From Streptomyces sclerotialus (lineage in GTDB: Bacteria; Actinomycetota; Actinomycetes; Streptomycetales; Streptomycetaceae), in NCBI RefSeq assembly GCF_040907265.1, contig NZ_JBFOHP010000002.1, positions 7,812,001 to 7,876,000 of the forward strand: 64,000 nucleotides of DNA, written 5' to 3'. This document shows positions 35,869-43,512 of this stretch, piece after piece (the first letter of the stretch is position 1; each line of letters opens with the position of its first letter). Under the pieces are notes generated by a model that did no database searches, was not told where the DNA came from, and saw nothing but the letters and a program-made list of their open reading frames with translations. A program made the position numbers and the translations under genes.

Positions 35869-36714
35869 ATGAACGAGATACTCGTGACCGGCGCGACCGG
35901 CAACGTCGGCGGACAGGTCGTCCGGCAGCTCCTGGCCGACGGCGCCACCGTGCGCGCACTGGCACGCAACCCCGCAACGGCCGCACTGCCGGACGGCGCC
36001 GAGGTCGTGGCCGGAGACCTGTCCGCGCCGGACACGCTGGCGGGAGCACTGGCCGGGAGCGACGCCGTGTTCCTCGTCTGGCCCTTCCTGACGACCGAGG
36101 GCGCCCCCGCCGTGCTGGACGCCGTCGCCCGCCACGCCCGCCGCGTCGTCCACCTCTCCTCGTCGGGAGTGCGCGAGGACGCCGGACGGCAGACCGACCC
36201 GATCAACCAGCTCCACGCCGACATGGAGCGGCTGGTGCAGCGGTCCGGCCTGGAATGGACGGTGCTGCGCGCGGACACCATCGCCTCCAACGCACGCGGC
36301 TGGGCCGGACAGATCCGCAGCACGCGTGTCGTCCGCGGTCCCGGCATCGCGGCCACCGCGGTGGTCCACGAGCGGGACGTCGCGGCAGTGGCGGCGCGAG
36401 CGCTGCTCGACGACGGCCACGCGGGGGCGACGTACGTGCTGACCGGACCGGAGGTGCTGAGCAGGACCGACCAGGTCCGGCTCATCGGGGAGGCGACCGG
36501 CCTCCCGGCGCGCTTCGAGCCGGTTCCGGTGCAGGTCGCGCGGGAGCAGATGCTCGCCGACGGCAGGCCGCCCGCTCTCGTGGAAGCCCTGCTGGCGAGC
36601 GCGGAGACGCGGCCCGCATCACACGTGATCACCTCGACGGTGGAAGACCTCACCGGGGCGCCGGCGCGTACGTTCCGGTCCTGGGCGGAGGAGCACGCGG
36701 ACGAATTCCGCTAG
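35869..36714 (+). CDS. NAD(P)H-binding NmrA-like oxidoreductase
   Basis: 281 residues of an atypical SDR. The N-terminal dinucleotide motif is [15 protein letters not shown] (residues 7-21), followed by [15 protein letters not shown] and a C-terminal [10 protein letters not shown]. Members bind NAD(P)H and act as quinone reductases or redox sensors. Divergent from the PadR regulator across 88 bases. Intact, although flanked by decayed genes. Confidence 0.88.
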   Translation: MNEILVTGATGNVGGQVVRQLLADGATVRALARNPATAALPDGAEVVAGDLSAPDTLAGALAGSDAVFLVWPFLTTEGAPAVLDAVARHARRVVHLSSSGVREDAGRQTDPINQLHADMERLVQRSGLEWTVLRADTIASNARGWAGQIRSTRVVRGPGIAATAVVHERDVAAVAARALLDDGHAGATYVLTGPEVLSRTDQVRLIGEATGLPARFEPVPVQVAREQMLADGRPPALVEALLASAETRPASHVITSTVEDLTGAPARTFRSWAEEHADEFR

Positions 36715-36726
36715 GCCCGCCGGGCG

Positions 36727-37286
36727 TCAGTTCCGCTGGGTCCGCCGGGTGTCAGCCGGTTCCGCTTCCGGTGCGGGGCCGTCGCGGGCCGCGCGGCGCA
36801 GTTCGGTCTTGAGGACCTTGCCGCTCGCGTTGCACGGGAGTTCCGGTACGAGGTGGAAGCGGCGTGGCACCGTGAAGTTGGCGAGGCGCTCCCGGGCCCA
36901 GGCGGTGAGGGCTGCCGGGGTGGGCGGCTCCTGCGCGTGGACGGGGACGACGAAGGCGACACCGACCTCGCCGAGCCGCTCGTCCGGGGCTCCCACGACG
37001 GCGACCTCGGCGATGCCGGGGTGTGCGCCGAGGGCGTTCTCCACCTCCGCCGGGTAGGCGTTGAAGCGCCGACGACGTACATGTCCTTGAGCCGGTCGAT
37101 GAGGGACAGGTAGCCGTGCTCGTCCAGTACGCCGACGTCACCGGTGTGCAGCCAGCCGCCGTCGGGGTCGACGGCGCGCGCGGTGGCCTCGGGGCCTCGA
37201 GGTAGCCGGCCATGACGTGATAGCCGCGGGAGACCACCTCGCCGGGCCGGCCGGGGGCAGCACCCGTCCGTCCGGTGCGACGATTC
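36727..37286 (-). pseudogene. C-terminal part of an acyl-CoA ligase with several one-base frameshifts
   Basis: Reading order on the minus strand: [17 protein letters not shown], then in a second frame [42 protein letters not shown], then in a third frame [23 protein letters not shown] to [10 protein letters not shown]. These are consecutive parts of one AMP-forming ligase C-terminal half. Each frame change is explained by loss of a single base: in a C-run near 37256, at GAGG(A)CCCC near 37200, and at GGCG(G)CTTC near 37064. The adenylation P-loop is gone. Confidence 0.8.
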
Positions 37287-37505
37287 GCCGGCGCGACGGC
37301 CTGGACGCCGAGGAACGGGCCGACGAGATTCACCTGGAGCAGCCGCTGCAGGTTCTCCTCGGTCTCCTCCTCGATCGGCGCGGTGCGCCACAGGGCCGCG
37401 TTCTTCACCAGTGCGTTGATCCGGCCGAAGGTGTCCAGCGCTGCCGTGACGACCCGCTGCCGGCCGGCCGCTCCGGTCACGTCGTGCGGGACGAACAGGC
37501 TGGCC
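37287..37505 (-). pseudogene. Internal fragment of an SDR oxidoreductase
   Basis: About 70 codons reading [15 protein letters not shown], then [48 protein letters not shown]. This is the middle of a short-chain dehydrogenase, around the NNAG strand (here KNAA). The N-terminal dinucleotide motif and the Ser/Tyr/Lys active site are missing on either side. Confidence 0.75.
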
Positions 37506-37715
37506 GATCCGGATGCGGAAGGTCTTCGCGGCCACCCAGGAGAGGCAGGCCTCGGAGGCGCTCATGTGCGCGTACTGCGTCAGTGAGTGGTGCTCGACCG
37601 CCCAGATCCGGTCAAAGCCCATTGGCTCGGCGTACACCGCCTGTTCGACGCAGTCCCGGATCACCTGGCGCTCGTTGCCGGGGGACGGGTCGGCCATCTG
37701 GGCCTCGAAGATCAC
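37506..37715 (-). pseudogene. N-terminal fragment of an LLM-class flavin-dependent oxidoreductase
   Basis: About 65 codons read [21 protein letters not shown], then [40 protein letters not shown]. This is the start of a luciferase-like monooxygenase barrel, cut off in the middle of strand three and joined to an SDR fragment. The first few residues of the family may also be missing. Confidence 0.75.
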
Positions 37716-37830
37716 CAGAACTATGGAGGGCGGGGGAAGGTGCGAGGGGGGCGGCGACGTACCGAAAACACGGACGGGTCACGGCCGTTGGTCCGGCCGT
37801 GACCCGTGTGATGGGAAAGGGGGAGGGGAG

Positions 37831-38493
37831 TCAGATCCCGCAGGGGCAGGGGCAGGAGCAGGAGCAGTCGCACCCGCAGCCGCGCTGTTCCGGCTGGAGC
37901 AGGCGGGCGATGCCTGCACGGAGATGGGTGTGCAGCGCGGCGTCCGAAGCGGAGTCCAGTGCCGGGGTGCGGAACGCCTTCCGCATCAGGCTCGTGCCGA
38001 GGAGCCACGCGGCGAGCAGTTCGGCGCGCAGCTCCGCGTCGGGCCCCTCCAGGCGTTCGGCGAACCGGCCCGAGAAGACCTCGGCCACCTTGTCGCGGAA
38101 GTGCCGGACGGCGTCCTCGCGGCTGGAGGAGCGCAGCACGGACAGCACCGGGTGCGGTACCTCCTCGTCCGGCGGGCCGCTGGTGACGAAGTCGCAGACC
38201 CAGCCGGCGACCTCGTCGAGCGGCACCTCCAGCAGCGGGTCGAAGATCGCGGTGTCCATGGACGCCGCGGCGAACAGGGCTTCCTTGGAGCCGAAATAGC
38301 GGTACACCAGGGCGGCGTCCACCCCGGCGTCCTTGGCGATGTCCCGGATGCTGGCGCCGTCGTAGCCGTACCTGCCGAAGCGCAGGGACGCCGCCGTCAT
38401 CAGGGCGCTGCGCGTCCCGGCCGCACTGTGTTTGCGCGCCCGCGCGGGCTGCTCGCCGGTCTCCGCCTTCGCCTTCGCTGTCGATCCGTCCAC
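37831..38493 (-). CDS. TetR-family regulator with cysteine-rich C-terminal tail
   Basis: 220 residues. The helix-turn-helix is at about residues 43-70 (GYDGASIRDIAKDAGVDAALVYRYFGSKE). The ligand domain is of the TetR_C type with SREDAVRHFRDKVAEVF. The last 15 residues are CGCDCSCSCPCPCGI, a cysteine at every second position, seven in all, which is not part of any TetR domain I know. It could bind metal or thiol-reactive compounds. GAAGG lies about 9 bases before the GTG. Divergent from the UDP-glucose dehydrogenase operon, its likely target. Confidence 0.88.
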   Translation of the reverse strand: MDGSTAKAKAETGEQPARARKHSAAGTRSALMTAASLRFGRYGYDGASIRDIAKDAGVDAALVYRYFGSKEALFAAASMDTAIFDPLLEVPLDEVAGWVCDFVTSGPPDEEVPHPVLSVLRSSSREDAVRHFRDKVAEVFSGRFAERLEGPDAELRAELLAAWLLGTSLMRKAFRTPALDSASDAALHTHLRAGIARLLQPEQRGCGCDCSCSCPCPCGI

Positions 38494-38541
38494 GTGTTCG
38501 TACCTTCTTCGGCTCGTCGTTCAGCAGCACATGGTCCTGGA

Positions 38542-38586
38542 TCCGGACCGTGTCCGGAAGTCATCGGTCGTTGTCATCAATCGTTG
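38542..38586. promoter_or_regulatory. Operator candidates in the TetR / UDP-glucose dehydrogenase intergenic region
   Basis: TCCGGAC-CGT-GTCCGGA (38542-38558) is a perfect 7-bp inverted repeat of TetR-operator size. It is followed by two adjacent 13-bp direct repeats, TCATCGGTCGTTG and TCATCAATCGTTG (38561-38586). Confidence 0.6.
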
Positions 38587-38649
38587 ACCGCCTGTGGGGC
38601 GCGTGTCATAAGGTCGGCCTCAGACGATCATTCGAAAAGGTGATTATCA

Positions 38650-39963
38650 GTGACTGAGAGACGCGTCGCCGTCATCGGTACCGGTTACGTAGGGCTGACC
38701 ACCGGGGCCTGCCTGGCCTCGCTCGGGCACCGGGTGGTGTGCGCGGACGCCGACCCGGGCAAGGTCGAGCGGCTCCGCCGGGCCGAGGTCGACATCCTGG
38801 AACCGGGGCTGCCGGAACTCGTCGAGGAGGGGCTGGAATCGGACCGCCTCGCGTTCGTGGGCGACACCCCGGCCGCCGTCCGCGACGCCGACGTGGTCTT
38901 CCTGTGCCTGCCGACGCCGATGGGCGCGGGCGGCGCGGCCGACCTGGCCGCCGTCGAGGCCGTCGCCGGTGAGATCCGTACCGAGCTGCCGCACGGCGCG
39001 GTCGTCGTCAACAAGTCGACGGTGCCGGTGGGCACGTCGGAACGGGTCGCCGCGCTGCTCGGCCGGCCGGACGTGACCGTGGTCAGCAACCCGGAGTTCC
39101 TCCGCGAGGGCCGCGCCGTGCACGACTTCCTGCACCCGGACCGCATCGTGGTCGGGGGAGCGGAGGCCGAGGCCGCGCGGCGGGTCGCCGAGCTGTACGC
39201 CGACCTGGAAGCGCCGCTGGTGGTCACCGACGCCGCCAGCGCCGAACTCGCCAAGTACGCGGCGAACTTCTTCCTCGCCATGAAGCTGTCCTTCGCCAAC
39301 AACCTGGCGACGCTGTGCGAGCGCTTCGGCGCCGACATCGGCGACGTGACCGCGGGCATCGGCCACGATCCGCGCATCGGCAGCGCCTTCCTCCAGCCCG
39401 GACCCGGCTGGGGCGGCTCCTGCCTGCCCAAGGACACCCACGCCCTGCTGTCCGTCTGCGAGGCGGCCGGGATCGACTTCCCGCTGCTGCGCGCCACCAT
39501 CGAGACCAACGTCGAGCACCAGCGGCGCCTCGTCGAGCGCGTCGCGGCACAGTCCTCACGCGGCGACGGCTCGCTGGCGGGCGTGCGGCTGGCCCTGTAC
39601 GGCCTGGCCTTCAAGGCCGGCACCTCCGACCTGCGGGACTCGCCGGCGCTGGCCATCGCGCGGCAGCTGCGGGAGCGCGGCGCCGAGCTGTACGCCTACG
39701 ACCCCGCACTGTGCGAGACCCGGCCCGACCTCAGCGACCTGCTCACCCTCACCGACGACCCGCTGGCCGCCGCGGACGGGGCCGACGCCTGCCTCGTGCT
39801 CACCGAGTGGCCGGAGTTCCTGGAACTGGACTGGGACAAGGTCGCCGAACGCCTCGACGGCCGCATCGTCCACGACTTCCGCAACTTCCTCGACCAGGAC
39901 CGGCTGGACCGCGCCGGGCTCGTCCGGCAGAGCATCGGCAGCCCGTACACGATGGCGGGCTGA
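38650..39963 (+). CDS. UDP-glucose 6-dehydrogenase family protein
   Basis: Oxidises a UDP-sugar, typically UDP-glucose to UDP-glucuronate, with two NAD. 437 residues: N-terminal Rossmann motif GTGYVG (10-15), the NPEFLREG stretch, and the catalytic Cys258 in GGSCLPKD. The C-terminal domain contains LALYGLAFKAGTSDLRDSPA. GTG at 38650 after AAGGTG. First gene of an apparent operon with a GT1 glycosyltransferase (57 bases later) and an exporter (4-base overlap), suggesting the sugar donor is used on a small molecule and not for capsule. Confidence 0.92.
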   Translation: MTERRVAVIGTGYVGLTTGACLASLGHRVVCADADPGKVERLRRAEVDILEPGLPELVEEGLESDRLAFVGDTPAAVRDADVVFLCLPTPMGAGGAADLAAVEAVAGEIRTELPHGAVVVNKSTVPVGTSERVAALLGRPDVTVVSNPEFLREGRAVHDFLHPDRIVVGGAEAEAARRVAELYADLEAPLVVTDAASAELAKYAANFFLAMKLSFANNLATLCERFGADIGDVTAGIGHDPRIGSAFLQPGPGWGGSCLPKDTHALLSVCEAAGIDFPLLRATIETNVEHQRRLVERVAAQSSRGDGSLAGVRLALYGLAFKAGTSDLRDSPALAIARQLRERGAELYAYDPALCETRPDLSDLLTLTDDPLAAADGADACLVLTEWPEFLELDWDKVAERLDGRIVHDFRNFLDQDRLDRAGLVRQSIGSPYTMAG

Positions 39964-40019
39964 CCACCGCAGCGCGCCCGGCCCCCACCCCACGACAGAC
40001 CGACCCGAAAGGTCTCTTG

Positions 40020-41267
40020 ATGCGAGTCCTGTGCACCACCATCGGCAGTCCCTCACACGGACGCGCCCAGCTGCCCCTGCTGCGGGCCCTCGCCGCCGCC
40101 GGACACGAGGTACGGGTGGCGACCACCGAGGAGGTCGCGCCGCTCTTCCGCGATGACGACCTCACCGTCATCACCTGCATGCCGACCTTCACGCCGCAGC
40201 TGTTCATGGACGAGGAGTTCGACCTGGGCGGGGACGCGCCCGGCGCCGGGGCCGGGGAGCCCGACCCCGAGCAGCAGCAGGCCGCCATGATGCGCTTCAT
40301 GGTCCAGGTGCTCTCCGGGCCGATGGCCAGGAAGCTCCGGGAGATCATGCTGCCCCTGGTCCGCGAGTTCGCACCCCAGCTCATCCTGCGCGACGGCATG
40401 GACCTCGGCTCGGTGCTCATCGCCGAAGAACTGGGCATCCCCCAGCTGCCCACCCCCTCCGGATCCAGCAACATGCTGAACCCGGAGGAGATCCACCCCG
40501 GCCTCAACACGCTGCGCGAAGAGTTCGGGCTGCCCGCCCAGGAGAGCCCGCTGTCGGTCGTCCCGCACGGGCGCATCGACTACGTGCCGGCCTCCTTCTC
40601 CTTCGCCCGGCACCTGCCAGGACCCTGGTCGTACCGGCAGACGGTGGAGGTCGACCGGAGCTCCGTCCTGCCCCCGTGGGTCGCCGAGCTGCCCACCGAC
40701 CGGCCGCTGGTGTGGGCCGCCATCGGCACGGCGCTGCCGATGCTCCAGCAGCGGAAGGAGCAGGGCGAGGAGCAGCCCCCGGAGCTGCCGTTCGAGTTCC
40801 CGGACCCCGTCAAGACGCTGCAGAGCATCGTCGAGGCGGCGGCGAAGCTGGACGAGTGCACCGTGGTCGTCGCGACCTCGGGCATACCGGTGGACACCAC
40901 GGAGCTGCCCCCGCACGTCCACCTCACCGAGCGGCTGCCGCAGCCGCTGCTGCTGGAGTGCGTCGACCTGTTCCTCACCCACGGCGGCTTCAACAGCATC
41001 CGTGAGGCGATGCGTACCGGTACGCCGCTGGCGGTGCTGCCGCAGTTCGGCGACCAGGGCCCCAACGCGCAGCGCGTCGAGGAGCTGGGGCTCGGCCGGG
41101 AGATCACCGACCGCACCCCGGACGGCATCGCCGCGGTCTGCCGCGCGGTGCTGGCCGACTCCGGTGCCGCCGCCACGGCCCGCCGGGCACGGCTGGCGAT
41201 GCTGACCCTGCCGGAGATCGAGCACGCGGTGGCCGACCTGGAGAGGCTCGTCGGAGACCACGCGTGA
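40020..41267 (+). CDS. GT1-family (MGT/UGT-like) glycosyltransferase
   Basis: Transfers a sugar from a nucleotide donor to a small acceptor. 415 residues with a GT-B fold: N-terminal GSPSHGRAQLPLLRALAAAGHEV, and the donor-binding C-terminal stretch LTHGGFNSIREAMRTGTPLAVLPQFGDQGPNAQRVEELGLG with His321. This layout matches macrolide- and natural-product-inactivating transferases of Streptomyces. AAAGG precedes the ATG. An acidic insertion (residues about 66-88) distinguishes it. With the UDP-glucose dehydrogenase upstream the donor may be UDP-glucuronate. Acceptor unknown. Confidence 0.9.
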   Translation: MRVLCTTIGSPSHGRAQLPLLRALAAAGHEVRVATTEEVAPLFRDDDLTVITCMPTFTPQLFMDEEFDLGGDAPGAGAGEPDPEQQQAAMMRFMVQVLSGPMARKLREIMLPLVREFAPQLILRDGMDLGSVLIAEELGIPQLPTPSGSSNMLNPEEIHPGLNTLREEFGLPAQESPLSVVPHGRIDYVPASFSFARHLPGPWSYRQTVEVDRSSVLPPWVAELPTDRPLVWAAIGTALPMLQQRKEQGEEQPPELPFEFPDPVKTLQSIVEAAAKLDECTVVVATSGIPVDTTELPPHVHLTERLPQPLLLECVDLFLTHGGFNSIREAMRTGTPLAVLPQFGDQGPNAQRVEELGLGREITDRTPDGIAAVCRAVLADSGAAATARRARLAMLTLPEIEHAVADLERLVGDHA

Positions 41268-42910
41268 GTTCTTCGGACGCGCTCCGCAAGCAGGAGCCGC
41301 GGCCCGCGGACGGACCGGCCGACGAGGCCGGTCCGCCCGCGCGGCTGTCGCACCGCGAGGTCGTCATCGTCCTGTCCGGCCTGATGCTCGGGATGTTCCT
41401 CGGCGCGCTGGACCAGACCGTGGTCTCCTCAGCGCTCCGCACCATCGCCGACGACCTGCACGGACTCACCGCCCAGGCCTGGGTGACCACGGCTTACCTC
41501 GTCACCGGCACCATCGCCACCCCGCTGTACGGCAAGCTGTCCGACATCCACGGCCGGCGGCCGGTCTACCTCGTCGCGATCGTGCTCTTCGCCGCCGGAT
41601 CACTGCTGTGCGGCTGCGCCGCGTCCATCCACCAGCTCGCCGTGTTCCGGGCGGTCCAGGGGCTGGGCGGCGGCGGACTGATGTCCCTCGCCATGACCGT
41701 GATCGCGGATATCACCTCGCCGCGCGAACGGGGCCGTTACCAGGGCTGGTTCATGGCCGTCTTCGCCGGGTCCAGCATCGTCGGGCCCGTCGTCGGCGGC
41801 GTCTTCGCGGGCAGCGGCAGCCTGCTCGGCATCACCGGCTGGCGCTGGATCTTCCTGGTCAACGTGCCGCTGGCCGCGCTCGCCCTCGCCGTCATCACGC
41901 GCGTGCTGCGCCGGGTGCCGCACCGGCCGGTACGGCACCGACTGGACTACGGCGGCGCCCTGACCCTGGCCCTCGGCGTCGTCCCCCTGCTCGTCGTCGC
42001 CGAGCAGGGCCGCAGCTGGGGCTGGGCCTCACCGCCGGCCCTCGCCCTGTACGTCACCGGCGCGGCCGGACTCGCCGCCTTCGTACTGATCGAGCGGCGC
42101 ATGGGCGAGGCGGCGCTGCTGCCGCTCCGCCTCTTCCGCGTCCGCAGCTTCCGCCTCGGCACGCTCCTCCACTTCATCGTCGGCATCGGCATGTTCGGTG
42201 CGATGACGACGCTGCCGCTGTACCTCCAGCTCGCCCAGGGCATGAGCCCGATGGCGGCGGGCCTGGCGATGCTGCCCACCACGGTCGCCAACGTCGCCGT
42301 CACCCTCACCGTCGGCCGGCTGATCTCCCGTACCGGACGCCTGAAGGTGCACCTGGTGACGGGCGTCGGCTGCTTCACCGCCGCCATGCTCGTCTACGCC
42401 ACGCTCCAGGCCGACAGCCCGCTCTGGTACGTCGCGATCGGCATGCTCTTCATGGGTGCGGGACTGGGCGCGGCGATGCAGACCATGACCACGCTGGCCC
42501 AGTCCGAGGTGCCCCGTACGGACATGGGCGCCGCGACCGCCTCGGTGAACTTCTTCCGCTCCAACGGCGGCACGGTCGGCGCCGCCGCGTTCCTGTCGGT
42601 CCTCTTCTCGCTGGCCGGCTCGCGGATCGGCGAACGGCTCGACGAGGCGTTCCGCCACCCGGCCCTGCGCCGACTGGCCGAGGAGCCCGACAACGCCCGC
42701 GCGCTGAGCGGCGTACTGCGCCCGCACGGCGGCCTCGACCTGGAGGACTCCGCCTTCCTCCACACCCTGGACCCGCGCCTGGCGCTGCCCTTCCTGGAGG
42801 GCTACGTCGCCGCCATGCGCGTCGTCTTCCTGACGGGCGCGGCGGTGACCCTGCTCGCTTTCGTGATCGCGGCCTGGCGCGTCCCGAACCTCGAACTGTC
42901 CGACGAGTGA
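41264..42910 (+). CDS. MFS transporter, DHA2 (14-TM drug:H+ antiporter) type
   Basis: 548 residues. The DHA2 landmarks are LDQTVVSSALRTIADDL in the first membrane segment, motif A GKLSDIHGRRPVYL, and motif C-like GPVVGGVF in segment five. About 14 hydrophobic segments can be counted. The GTG start overlaps the glycosyltransferase stop (GTGA), so translation is coupled and the exporter probably removes the glycosylated product. A strong hairpin follows. Confidence 0.93.
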   Translation: MSSSDALRKQEPRPADGPADEAGPPARLSHREVVIVLSGLMLGMFLGALDQTVVSSALRTIADDLHGLTAQAWVTTAYLVTGTIATPLYGKLSDIHGRRPVYLVAIVLFAAGSLLCGCAASIHQLAVFRAVQGLGGGGLMSLAMTVIADITSPRERGRYQGWFMAVFAGSSIVGPVVGGVFAGSGSLLGITGWRWIFLVNVPLAALALAVITRVLRRVPHRPVRHRLDYGGALTLALGVVPLLVVAEQGRSWGWASPPALALYVTGAAGLAAFVLIERRMGEAALLPLRLFRVRSFRLGTLLHFIVGIGMFGAMTTLPLYLQLAQGMSPMAAGLAMLPTTVANVAVTLTVGRLISRTGRLKVHLVTGVGCFTAAMLVYATLQADSPLWYVAIGMLFMGAGLGAAMQTMTTLAQSEVPRTDMGAATASVNFFRSNGGTVGAAAFLSVLFSLAGSRIGERLDEAFRHPALRRLAEEPDNARALSGVLRPHGGLDLEDSAFLHTLDPRLALPFLEGYVAAMRVVFLTGAAVTLLAFVIAAWRVPNLELSDE

Positions 42911-42924
42911 CGGAGCGGTAGGCT

Positions 42925-42958
42925 CCTCTGCCGGTCCGGCCGGACCGGCCGGCAGAGG
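42925..42958 (+). terminator. Terminator after the exporter
   Basis: CCTCTGCCGG (42925-42934) pairs with CCGGCAGAGG (42949-42958); the loop itself contains a CCGG palindrome. It ends just before the ribosome site of the thioesterase gene. Confidence 0.75.
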
Positions 42959-42970
42959 ATGGGGGAGACG

Positions 42971-43393
42971 ATGGGAACGCCGTTCGCCGTGGAGATCACC
43001 GTGCGCGGGTACGAGACCGATGCGCAGGGGCACCTCAACTCCAGCGTGTACATGCAGTACGCCGAGCACGCCCGGTGGTCCTTGCTCCAGGCGGCCGGCA
43101 TCCGCCAGTCCGACCTGCTCGACCAGGGCGTCGGCCCGGTGAACCTGGAGACCACCGTGCGGTTCCGGCGTGAGCTGCGCGCCGGGGACGAGGTGACGGT
43201 GGACTGCGCATTCGTCTGGGGCGAGGGGAAGACCTACCGGATCGAGCAGCGGATCGTGCGGGCCGACGGCGAGGTGGCCGCCGAGGTGGCCAGTGTGTGC
43301 GGCGTGCTGGACCTTGCGGACCGGCGGCTCGTGGGGGATCCGGCGCGGGTCTTCCGCTCGGCTGCCGAGGACCTGAGTCTGTTCGACTTCTGA
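42971..43393 (+). CDS. Hotdog-fold acyl-CoA thioesterase
   Basis: 140 residues. The 4-hydroxybenzoyl-CoA-thioesterase-type motif TDAQGHLNSSVYMQYAEHAR holds the catalytic Asp and the GHxN pattern near the N-terminus. GGGGGAG lies 5-6 bases before the ATG at 42971; an ATG at 42959 is possible but falls against the hairpin. Substrate unknown. Confidence 0.88.
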   Translation: MGTPFAVEITVRGYETDAQGHLNSSVYMQYAEHARWSLLQAAGIRQSDLLDQGVGPVNLETTVRFRRELRAGDEVTVDCAFVWGEGKTYRIEQRIVRADGEVAAEVASVCGVLDLADRRLVGDPARVFRSAAEDLSLFDF

Positions 43394-43512
43394 CACGCCA
43401 CGGCCGCCTCTGTCGCAACCCTTGACCCGTCCGTCACCAGATTTTAACGTCCATTCACCTTCTGAATTCAGGGCGGGCGATGGAGCCTGCCCGTTGCCGA
43501 AAAGGTGAACTC

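Noticed and set aside
38650..42910. Capsule or exopolysaccharide locus
   Set aside because: There is no polymerase, flippase or priming transferase; the transferase is a small-molecule GT1 type and the transporter is a drug-type MFS protein.
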